From assembly GCA_017379955.1 (NCBI GenBank), contig JAFNVE010000084.1, forward strand, positions 1 through 6,806: DNA of 6,806 nucleotides. Direction: 5' to 3'. The translations under genes were made by a program, and so were the position numbers. Of this stretch, positions 1 to 5,322 are shown in pieces (the first letter of the stretch is position 1; the number at the start of each line of letters is the position of its first letter). Below the pieces are notes generated by a model. The model saw only the letters and a list, made by a program, of their open reading frames with translations. It did no database searches and had not been told where the DNA came from. The DNA is from Tidjanibacter sp. (GTDB lineage: Bacteria; Bacteroidota; Bacteroidia; Bacteroidales; Rikenellaceae).

Positions 1-993
1 AATCTTTTCGCCCTTGCTGTTTTCCGAATAACTCTGCTTGCCGAGGCGTTGTTTGTTGTTCTCAATCACGCTGTTAGCCGCATTGACAATTGTCTGCGTA
101 GAGCGATAGTTGCGCTCCAACTTATAGATTTTGGCATCGGGGAAGTCGTTGCGGAAGCGGAGGATATTCTCCACCTTGGCACCTCGGAAGGAGTAGATAC
201 TCTGCGAGTCGTCGCCCACAACGCACAATCGTGAGCCGCCTTCGCCACTCGCCAGACGACGAAGGATAAGATACTGAGCATAGTTAGTATCCTGATACTC
301 ATCGACTAACATATAACGGAAGCGGTCGCGATACTTAGCCAGAATCTCGGGATGGTCGCGGAAAAGGATGTTGATATTGACCAGCAGGTCGTCAAAGTCC
401 ATCGCATTTGCCGCGCGACAGCGAGCATCGTAACGCTTGTAAATCTCGAAGATGTGTGGTCGGCGTTGCTCACGGTCCTGACCGACAAGAACAGCATTAG
501 CCTCGTAGGCTGCCGATGTGATAAGGTTGTTCTTCGCCAGCGAGATACGCGACTGAATATCGCGAGGCTTGTAGGTCTCGTCGGAGAGATTCATCTCCTT
601 GATAATCTTGGTGATAATATTCTTGCTCTGGTCTTGGTCGTAGATTGTGAAGTTATCCTGATAGCCCAGCACCTTACCCTCGAAACGGAGGATTTTGGCA
701 AAGATGGAGTGGAAAGTGCCGAGCCACAGATAGCGGCTGCGCTCACCAATCAACCCCTCGACACGCTCACGCATCTCGCGCGCCGCCTTGTTGGTAAAGG
801 TGAGCGCAAGGATGGCACGAACAGGGACACCCTGTTCAATCATATAGGCAATGCGATGGGTCAGCACACGGGTCTTACCCGAGCCTGCGCCCGCGATAAT
901 CAGAGCGGTGTGGTCGTAGTTCTCCACGGCACGACACTGCTCGGGGTTGAGGTTGGTTAATATTTCTGACACTTTTCTACTCTCTTTTTCCAT
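1..993 (-). CDS. uvrD: UvrD/PcrA-family superfamily 1 DNA helicase, N-terminal 331 residues (partial, cut by left edge)
   Basis: This is a 3'-to-5' ATP-dependent DNA helicase of DNA repair and replication restart, acting in the cytoplasm. I translated it from the reverse complement; the frame is open from the ATG at 993 to base 1. Visible SF1 motifs are NPEQ (Q motif, residues 16-19), AGAGSGKT (Walker A, 34-41), LTFTNKAAREM (Ia, 64-74), GTFHS (92-96), DEYQDTN (Walker B, 231-237), VVGDDSQSIYSFRGA (III, 258-272) and LERNYRST (IV, 292-299). All catalytic residues of this half are intact. Motifs V and VI and the C-terminal 2A/2B parts lie outside; family members are usually 700-800 residues. A GTG at codon 8 (972-970), read as MSEILTNLNPEQ, has GAGAG upstream and leaves a longer leader from the putative promoter, so it is a reasonable alternative start. 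The gene is divergent from the moxR-bat operon. UvrD, PcrA and Rep cannot be told apart from this half. Confidence 0.94.
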   Translation of the reverse strand, partial: MEKESRKVSEILTNLNPEQCRAVENYDHTALIIAGAGSGKTRVLTHRIAYMIEQGVPVRAILALTFTNKAAREMRERVEGLIGERSRYLWLGTFHSIFAKILRFEGKVLGYQDNFTIYDQDQSKNIITKIIKEMNLSDETYKPRDIQSRISLAKNNLITSAAYEANAVLVGQDREQRRPHIFEIYKRYDARCRAANAMDFDDLLVNINILFRDHPEILAKYRDRFRYMLVDEYQDTNYAQYLILRRLASGEGGSRLCVVGDDSQSIYSFRGAKVENILRFRNDFPDAKIYKLERNYRSTQTIVNAANSVIENNKQRLGKQSYSENSKGEKI

Positions 994-1003
994 TTTCTTT
1001 GGG

Positions 1004-1011
1004 CAAATATA
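1004..1011 (-). promoter_or_regulatory. Putative Bacteroidetes -7 box for the helicase gene
   Basis: Read on the minus strand the bases are TATATTTG, an exact match to the Bacteroidetes -7 consensus TAnnTTTG. The expected -33 TTTG position, near 1030-1037, falls on the left arm of a palindrome and is only weakly matched (TTTC at 1033-1030). Transcription would start about 4-7 nt upstream of the ATG at 993, giving a nearly leaderless mRNA, or about 25 nt upstream of the alternative GTG start at 972. Assignment is by motif only. Confidence 0.45.
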
Positions 1012-1030
1012 CAGCGAAAAAGGGTGCTTG

Positions 1031-1049
1031 AAAAGTATTTTATACTTTT
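1031..1049. promoter_or_regulatory. 19-bp perfect palindrome (8-3-8) between divergent promoters, candidate operator
   Basis: The sequence is AAAAGTAT, a 3-bp TTT centre, then ATACTTTT, with every arm base paired. It lies between the two divergent -7 boxes and overlaps the place where the -33 element of each promoter should be. That position suits a dimeric regulator that would affect both the helicase gene and the moxR-bat operon. Because it is A/T-only apart from one G:C pair per arm, a chance palindrome or a weak bidirectional terminator remains possible. Confidence 0.4.
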
Positions 1050-1065
1050 TTCCCTCAAAAATTTA

Positions 1066-1073
1066 TATCTTTG
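1066..1073 (+). promoter_or_regulatory. Putative Bacteroidetes -7 box for the moxR-bat operon
   Basis: TATCTTTG matches TAnnTTTG exactly. No clean TTTG is seen about 20-26 bp upstream; that place holds the right arm of the palindrome at 1031-1049. The predicted transcript would start near 1077-1080 and carry a leader of about 120 nt before the ATG at 1202. No equally good -7 box was noticed in the small gaps between the next three genes, which fits one transcript for moxR through batC. Confidence 0.5.
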
Positions 1074-1082
1074 TCTGTTCGT

Positions 1083-1155
1083 CTGATTTTAACTATCAGC
1101 CTAACAATAAGTAGCGGAATTTTCCGTTTAAAATTAAACTCCCGCCAAGGGTGGG
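1083..1155 (+). other. Hairpin-rich 5' leader of moxR
   Basis: Four short stem-loops can be drawn back to back: CTGAT/ATCAG (1083-1087 with 1095-1099), CGGAA/TTCCG (1115-1119 with 1122-1126), GTTTA/TAAAC (1126-1130 with 1135-1139) and CCCGCC/GGTGGG with one G-U pair and an AAG loop (1141-1146 with 1150-1155). The second and third share base 1126 and so compete by one pair. The rest of the leader, 1156-1201, is A-rich and open, as is usual ahead of Bacteroidetes start codons. I do not recognise a known riboswitch. Confidence 0.3.
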
Positions 1156-1201
1156 TACAGCAAAGCGACAAAAGAAAAAGACAAAATATAACACAAAAAC
1201 T

Positions 1202-2200
1202 ATGAACGAAGTAGTAAACATCAAGGAACTCAACGAGCGCATCGAGCGCGAAAGTGTCTTTGTCGATGCTCTGAATATGGAGATTGGCAAGGTTATCGTT
1301 GGTCAGAAACACCTGATTGATACACTGTTGATTGGTCTGCTCAGCAACGGCCATATCCTCTTGGAGGGCGTACCCGGTCTGGCTAAGACCCTCGCTATCA
1401 CCACCCTTTCGCAGGCTGTCGATGCCAAGTTCAGCCGCATCCAGTTTACCCCCGACCTGCTGCCCGCAGATGTTATCGGTACTCTTATCTACTCGCAGAA
1501 GCAGGAGGAGTTCACCGTAAAGAAGGGCCCCGTATTTGCCAACTTCGTGCTGGCCGATGAGATCAACCGCTCGCCCGCAAAGGTGCAGAGCGCACTCCTC
1601 GAAGCGATGCAGGAGCGTCAGGTGACCATAGGCGACGAGACCTTTGCACTCCCCCGCCCCTTCCTCGTACTGGCTACCCAGAACCCCTTGGAGCAGGAGG
1701 GAACATATCCTCTGCCCGAGGCGCAGGTCGACCGCTTTATGATGAAGGTGAAGATTACCTACCCCAAGAAGCAGGAGGAGCGCGACATTATCCGTATGAA
1801 CCTCTCGGGTGCAGGTATGCCCAAGCCCAACCGCGTAATCACCCCCGACGACATCGTCAAGGCACGCGAGGTTGTGAGCGAGGTATATATGGACGAGAAG
1901 ATCGAGAAGTATATCATCGACATCATCTTCGCCACCCGCGAGCCTCAGGAGTATGGACTCGGCCACCTCGCTCCTATGATTGCCTACGGTGGCTCGCCCC
2001 GTGCAAGTATCTCGCTGGCTAAGGCATCGAAGGCATACGCCTTCATCAAGCGCAGAGGCTATGTAATTCCCGAGGATGTACGCGCTGTGTGCCACGATGT
2101 GTTGCGCCACCGCATTGGTCTGACCTACGAGGCAGAGGCCGAGAATATCACCACCGAGGAGATTATCACCGAGATTCTCAACGCCGTAGTGGTACCCTAA
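1202..2200 (+). CDS. moxR: MoxR-family AAA+ ATPase
   Basis: A cytoplasmic AAA+ ATPase of the MoxR group, thought to remodel or activate VWA-domain partners, here probably the products of the next gene and of batA and batB. The 332-residue protein has the family's usual length. Motifs: VGQ near the N-terminus (33-35), Walker A GVPGLAKT (56-63), Walker B VLADEINR (116-123), sensor 1 ATQNP (158-162), EAQVDRF with a candidate arginine finger (173-179) and sensor 2 GGSPRAS (263-269). The C-terminal part is the lid domain common to this family. The in-frame GTG at 1151 would add 17 Lys-rich residues translated from the A-rich leader; I reject it in favour of the ATG at 1202, which gives a normal MoxR N-terminus. 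First gene of the operon, 26 nt before the DUF58 gene. Confidence 0.96.
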   Translation: MNEVVNIKELNERIERESVFVDALNMEIGKVIVGQKHLIDTLLIGLLSNGHILLEGVPGLAKTLAITTLSQAVDAKFSRIQFTPDLLPADVIGTLIYSQKQEEFTVKKGPVFANFVLADEINRSPAKVQSALLEAMQERQVTIGDETFALPRPFLVLATQNPLEQEGTYPLPEAQVDRFMMKVKITYPKKQEERDIIRMNLSGAGMPKPNRVITPDDIVKAREVVSEVYMDEKIEKYIIDIIFATREPQEYGLGHLAPMIAYGGSPRASISLAKASKAYAFIKRRGYVIPEDVRAVCHDVLRHRIGLTYEAEAENITTEEIITEILNAVVVP

Positions 2201-2226
2201 CAAGTTAACCGACAGGTAGATATATA

Positions 2227-3114
2227 ATGAAAGAGGAGAAGAGCAGCGAGATTCTCAAACAGGTTCGCAAGATTGAGATTAAGACGCGCGGACTATCGAG
2301 CGACATCTTTGCGGGTCACTACCACAGTGCCTTCAAGGGGCGTGGTATGGCTTTCAGCGAGGTGCGTGAGTACCGTGTGGGCGACGATGTGCGAGATATC
2401 GATTGGAACGTCACAGCGCGCAGCAACAAGCCTCATATCAAGGTGTTTGAGGAGGAGCGCGAGCTGACAATGATGCTTATGGTCGATGTGAGTGGCTCGC
2501 GTGGCTTCGGCTCGACAGAGCGCATCAAGAAAAACCTCCTCACCGAGATTGCTGCCGTGCTCGCCTTCTCGGCCTCCGAGACGGGCGACAAGGTGGGCTG
2601 CATACTGTTCAGCGACCGCATCGAGAAGTTTATCCCTCCCAAGAAGGGTCGTTCGCATATCCTGATGATTATCCGCGAACTCATCGAGTTCACCCCCGAG
2701 AGCCGTGGCACCTCGCTTGCCGAGCCGGTGCGCTATCTGACAGGTGCGCTCAAAAAGCGATGCACCGCCTTCCTCATCTCCGACTTCCTCACCACCCCCG
2801 CCGACACCACAGCCTTCGAGGAGAGCCTGCGTATCGCATCCTCCAAGCACGACATCGTTGGCATACGCCTCTACGATCCGCGCGAGGCCGAGTTGCCAGA
2901 TGTGGGTATTGTGGAGATGAAGGATGCCGAGAGTGGTGCAGGAGTATGGGTTGACACCTCATCGCGCGCGGTGCGCAAGGAGTATGCCGAGGCGTGGCGC
3001 GAACGTACCGAGGAGATGGAGCGACTGCTCCGCCGCTGTCGAGTAGATGTAGCAACCGTGGCAACAGACGAGGACTACGTCAAGTCGCTCATTAAACTTT
3101 TCAAACGTCGATAG
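2227..3114 (+). CDS. DUF58-family protein with a VWA-like domain
   Basis: A 295-residue soluble protein with no signal peptide or TM segment, so probably cytoplasmic. The DUF58 signature runs EYRVGDDVRDIDWNVTAR (48-65) and continues to EEREL (76-80). A VWA-like fold follows, with MIDAS residues DVSGS (87-91), a threonine in GTS (161-163) and an aspartate in ISDF (184-187), so metal binding looks intact. DUF58 genes directly after moxR are the standard arrangement, and the product is the likeliest direct partner of the ATPase. It starts 26 nt after the moxR stop and ends 11 nt before the next gene, consistent with one operon. Its biochemical function is unknown; comparable proteins are linked to stress tolerance. 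There is no sign of damage or of unusual base composition. Confidence 0.94.
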   Translation: MKEEKSSEILKQVRKIEIKTRGLSSDIFAGHYHSAFKGRGMAFSEVREYRVGDDVRDIDWNVTARSNKPHIKVFEEERELTMMLMVDVSGSRGFGSTERIKKNLLTEIAAVLAFSASETGDKVGCILFSDRIEKFIPPKKGRSHILMIIRELIEFTPESRGTSLAEPVRYLTGALKKRCTAFLISDFLTTPADTTAFEESLRIASSKHDIVGIRLYDPREAELPDVGIVEMKDAESGAGVWVDTSSRAVRKEYAEAWRERTEEMERLLRRCRVDVATVATDEDYVKSLIKLFKRR

Positions 3115-3125
3115 AGAGAGCATAA

Positions 3126-4166
3126 ATGGCTAATATATTGAAACATACGTTCCGTGCGCTAATCATTTCGGCACTGCTTTTGCTTCCACTCCGCGTGGCA
3201 GGCATTGAGCAGCAGCAGGAGGAACGCCCCACGCTCCACATCTCCCTTGCGCCCGACTCGATACTGATTGGCGACAGAGCGGTGATGAAGGTCGAGGTGG
3301 AGAAGGATTTTACTCAGGTGGTAAATCCTCCCCAATTTGAGAACAACACAATCGGTGGCACGATAGAGATTCTTGCCATCGACCCCATTGATACCGTAGA
3401 AATAGCAACTCGTCGTCATCGCATAACATATAATTATGTGCTGACGAGTTTTGAGGAGGGCACTTTCAGCCTATCGAACTTCCCTGCCCTCTATCTGGAC
3501 AAAAACATCACCGACACCCTCTATGCCCCAGAGAGCATAGCACTCACCGTGGGCACTCTCTCGGTCGACACTCTCAACACCACAATCTACGACATCAAAG
3601 CCCCCATCGAGACCCCGCTACTCTTGGGTGAGTTCCAGGGCTATGTGGAGACCATATTCCTTGCGGGCATAGTTCTCGCCGCTATCATCTATCTGATAGT
3701 CAACCGCAAACGCAAAGAGAAGACCGAGCAGACAAAGGCACTTCCCACAGAGCCACCCCACCTGAAAGCAATCCGCGAGTTGGAGGCTCTCCACAACCAG
3801 AAGATTTGGCAGAACAACAAGCACAAGTTATACTACACCCGTCTGACGGATATCCTCCGCGAGTACCTCCTCGGTCGCTACGAGATTCGTGCCTTGGAGA
3901 TGACCTCTGACGAGATTATGGATGCCGTAAAGGGTATCACGCTGAGTGCCAAGAACTCTGCCGACCTGAACAAGATACTCCGACTTGCCGACTACGTTAA
4001 GTTTGCCAAGCACATCCCCACCCCCGAGGAGAACGAGGAGGCCTACTATGCCGCCTACTACTTCGTGGAGGAGACCAAGCAGGTGGCTGAGCAGGTGACA
4101 GGCGAGCCTAAGGAGATGGTAGTTGACATAACCCCCGCAGCAGTCGAGGACAAAAAGAGCGAATAG
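3126..4166 (+). CDS. BatD-like membrane protein: signal peptide, periplasmic domain, one TM, cytosolic C-terminal domain
   Basis: A 346-residue protein. Residues 1-26 look like a signal peptide with possible cleavage after VAG. Residues about 27-170 are rich in beta-type sequence (PTLHISLAPDSILIGDRAVM onward), resembling the periplasmic BatD-type beta-sandwich. One TM segment covers 176-192 and is followed by a basic NRKRKEK stop-transfer run (193-199). The remaining 150 or so residues would be cytosolic and mostly helical, including HNQKIWQNNKHKLYYTRLTD and a REYL..RYEIRALEMTSDEI stretch like the cytosolic tail of other BatD-like proteins. Bacteroidetes bat operons commonly carry such a gene between the DUF58 gene and batA. 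It spans the inner membrane and could link periplasmic state to the MoxR/VWA proteins, which is inference. GAGAG sits 7-11 nt before the ATG. It is shorter than full BatD, which is expected downstream. Confidence 0.85.
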   Translation: MANILKHTFRALIISALLLLPLRVAGIEQQQEERPTLHISLAPDSILIGDRAVMKVEVEKDFTQVVNPPQFENNTIGGTIEILAIDPIDTVEIATRRHRITYNYVLTSFEEGTFSLSNFPALYLDKNITDTLYAPESIALTVGTLSVDTLNTTIYDIKAPIETPLLLGEFQGYVETIFLAGIVLAAIIYLIVNRKRKEKTEQTKALPTEPPHLKAIRELEALHNQKIWQNNKHKLYYTRLTDILREYLLGRYEIRALEMTSDEIMDAVKGITLSAKNSADLNKILRLADYVKFAKHIPTPEENEEAYYAAYYFVEETKQVAEQVTGEPKEMVVDITPAAVEDKKSE

Positions 4167-4168
4167 AG

Positions 4169-5014
4169 ATGAACAGTAGCAGACATACACTCCTATTGCG
4201 CACCGCACTATCGGTGGTGCTCCTCCTGTGCCTCCACACCTCGCTCTCGGCACAGCTCTTCCCCGAGCGCAAGCACATACGCAGTGGCAACAAGGCATAC
4301 GAGGCACTCGACTATGCCGCTGCCGAGCAGGACCATCGTCAGGCACAAATCGACACCCCCACCTCGGCAGAAGCGGCCTTCAACCTTGCCGACGCACTAT
4401 ACAAGCAGGGACGATATGAAGAGGCAGAGAACGCCCTTAAAGCATTGAGCGAGAAGCCCGAAGCACTCACCGCAGAGCAGGCAGCCAAGGTATATCACAA
4501 CCTCGGCAACGCCCAATTCCAGCAGCAGAAGCTCTCTGAGGCACTCGAATCGTTCAAACAGTCGCAGCGCATAAACCCCGACGATCTGGAGACGAAGTAC
4601 AACCTTGCCTACACCAAGAAACTCTTGGAGGAGCAGCAGAACAACAACGACCAGAACCAGGACCAGCAGCAGGATGACAACCAGCAGCAGGGTGGCGACA
4701 ACAACCAAGATCAGAACAACAACGACCAAAACCAGGATAACAACCAGGACCAAAACGACAACCAGAACAACGAGGGTAACAACGACCAGCAGGAGAACCC
4801 CAACGACAACCCCAACGACCAGAACGGCGATGGGAAGGACGACCGTATGGAGGATACCCCGCCCCCACCCTCGCGTGATTATGGTGACTCGCGAGTAAAC
4901 CAAGCAGAGGCGGAGCAGATGCTCAACGCCGTACAGCAGCAGGAGGACAAGACCCGCGAGAAGGTGAATGCTCAACAAGCGGTTACCGTCGCCCCCTCCG
5001 GCAAAAACTGGTAG
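4169..5014 (+). CDS. batC: BatC-type periplasmic TPR protein with Asn/Gln/Asp-rich linker
   Basis: A 281-residue protein beginning 2 nt after the previous stop, so translation is probably coupled. Residues 1-28 are a signal peptide with a likely LSA|Q cleavage site. Three TPR-like units follow, at about 36-66, 67-100 (AFNLADALYKQGRYEEAENA) and 105-138 (VYHNLGNAQFQQQKLSEALE), with a capping helix at 140-155. Residues 156-221 are almost only N, Q and D, apparently a disordered acidic linker, and end in an EF-hand-like loop (217-228). After a PPPP run (231-234) the tail has AEAEQMLNAVQQQEDKTREK (246-265) and ends in KNW, which is the recognisable BatC C-terminus. BatC is thought to be a periplasmic TPR scaffold for the Bat complex. 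It usually follows batB; here it precedes batA, so it may be a moved or extra copy. Confidence 0.88.
   Translation: MNSSRHTLLLRTALSVVLLLCLHTSLSAQLFPERKHIRSGNKAYEALDYAAAEQDHRQAQIDTPTSAEAAFNLADALYKQGRYEEAENALKALSEKPEALTAEQAAKVYHNLGNAQFQQQKLSEALESFKQSQRINPDDLETKYNLAYTKKLLEEQQNNNDQNQDQQQDDNQQQGGDNNQDQNNNDQNQDNNQDQNDNQNNEGNNDQQENPNDNPNDQNGDGKDDRMEDTPPPPSRDYGDSRVNQAEAEQMLNAVQQQEDKTREKVNAQQAVTVAPSGKNW
4634..4831 (+). repeat. Low-complexity AAC/CAG/GAC codon tract in batC
   Basis: About 66 codons encode nearly only Asn, Gln and Asp in irregular AAC, CAG/CAA and GAC/GAT runs (residues 156-221 of BatC). The units are not a regular array, and synonymous codons are mixed (CAG with CAA, GAC with GAT), so this is protein-level low complexity rather than a fresh microsatellite. 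Acidic, disordered stretches at this place are common in BatC proteins. Confidence 0.8.
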
Positions 5015-5129
5015 CAAAGCCGTCTGGCTGGTAAATTTTGAGTCGCGGACTCTTTTCTATTGAGGAGAGTGATTGGGGATTGGAGAGTAGTTGCCTCCGT
5101 ACTAATGTTAATGGGGGCTGTGGTGTGAT

Positions 5130-5165
5130 AGGAAATTTAGTGAGATTAGGGAATATAGGGAGTGT
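5130..5165. repeat. Left 9-bp tandem array (4 degenerate AGGGAGTTT-like units)
   Basis: The units are AGGAAATTT (5130), AGTGAGATT (5139), AGGGAATAT (5148) and AGGGAGTGT (5157). They are in exact 9-bp register and are the reverse-complement version of the array at 5172-5216. Together the arrays can fold into a long imperfect stem; the best pairing is 5156-5170 with 5203-5217, 14 of 15 bases. Confidence 0.6.
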
Positions 5166-5171
5166 AATGAA

Positions 5172-5216
5172 AAAATCCCTAAACTCCTTAAATTCTTTAA
5201 ACTCATTAAACTCCCT
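5172..5216. repeat. Right 9-bp tandem array (5 degenerate AAACTCCTT units)
   Basis: The units are AAAATCCCT (5172), AAACTCCTT (5181), AAATTCTTT (5190), AAACTCATT (5199) and AAACTCCCT (5208), contiguous and without any gap. The array is inverted relative to the 5130-5165 array. In one frame it reads as repeated Leu-Asn-Ser, which is a by-product of the 9-bp period and not evidence for a gene. Confidence 0.75.
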
Positions 5217-5247
5217 ACAAAAAAAAGAGTCTAAGACTCGATTTTGA

Positions 5248-5319
5248 ATGCCTATTACTCCCGCAGAAGCGTTTGGCCTTGTTGGCTATGGTAGCCCTTG
5301 CGGGCAATTGAAACTGTAA
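5248..5319 (+). other. Structured batA leader with a possible 23-codon upstream ORF
   Basis: An ATG at 5248 opens a 23-codon frame (MPITPAEAFGLVGYGSPCGQ plus three residues) that stops at 5317-5319, only 3 nt before the batA ATG at 5323. Close stop-to-start spacing could couple translation. The same DNA can fold: CCCGCA (5260-5265) pairs with TGCGGG (5299-5304), enclosing GGCTA-TGG-TAGCC (5284-5296); a competing stem GCCC-TTGC-GGGC (5294-5305) is also possible. I do not recognise the peptide, and there is no Shine-Dalgarno sequence. A structured regulatory segment, or the edge of another repeat family, is as likely as a real peptide. Confidence 0.25.
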
Positions 5320-5322
5320 GAA

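Larger units (their letters stand above)
5040..5239. repeat. MITE-like palindromic element of about 200 bp between batC and batA
   Basis: Each end carries the same small hairpin: GAGTC-GCG-GACTC (5040-5052) followed by TTTT on the left, and AAAA followed by GAGTC-TAA-GACTC (5227-5239) on the right. The ends are therefore terminal inverted repeats of the form GAGTCnnnGACTCTTTT. ATTTTGA occurs at 5035-5041 and again at 5241-5247, just as a target-site duplication would, although part of the left copy overlaps the terminal repeat. The interior contains two opposed 9-bp arrays. No transposase is encoded, so any mobility would be in trans. The left hairpin plus TTTT could also serve as a weak terminator after batC. 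Confidence 0.45.

Noticed and set aside
352..960. 202-codon open frame on the plus strand within the helicase region
   Set aside because: It is the complement of the UvrD/PcrA frame, which carries motifs I to IV. No independent evidence supports it.
1151..1201. N-terminal extension of MoxR from a GTG at 1151
   Set aside because: The 17 added residues are Lys/Thr-rich and come from the A-rich leader. The ATG at 1202 gives the normal family start and length.
1055..2203. 382-codon open frame on the minus strand opposite moxR
   Set aside because: It mirrors the strongly supported MoxR frame, which has all AAA+ motifs. The antisense translation has no recognisable domain and is a by-product of the codon bias.
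4634..4831. Possible CRISPR or regular tandem repeat in the AAC/CAG/GAC tract
   Set aside because: There is no constant repeat unit or spacer, the reading frame is kept throughout, and the synonymous codons vary. It is a low-complexity protein segment.
5032..5040. TAAATTTTG as a promoter box downstream of batC
   Set aside because: The spacing between TA and TTTG is one base too long, no -33 partner is seen, and the site overlaps the border of the repeat element.
5038..5247. 69-codon frame with a Leu-Asn-Ser repeat between batC and batA
   Set aside because: It starts from a TTG inside the terminal hairpin, and its repeat is only the 9-bp DNA period read in frame. It looks non-coding.
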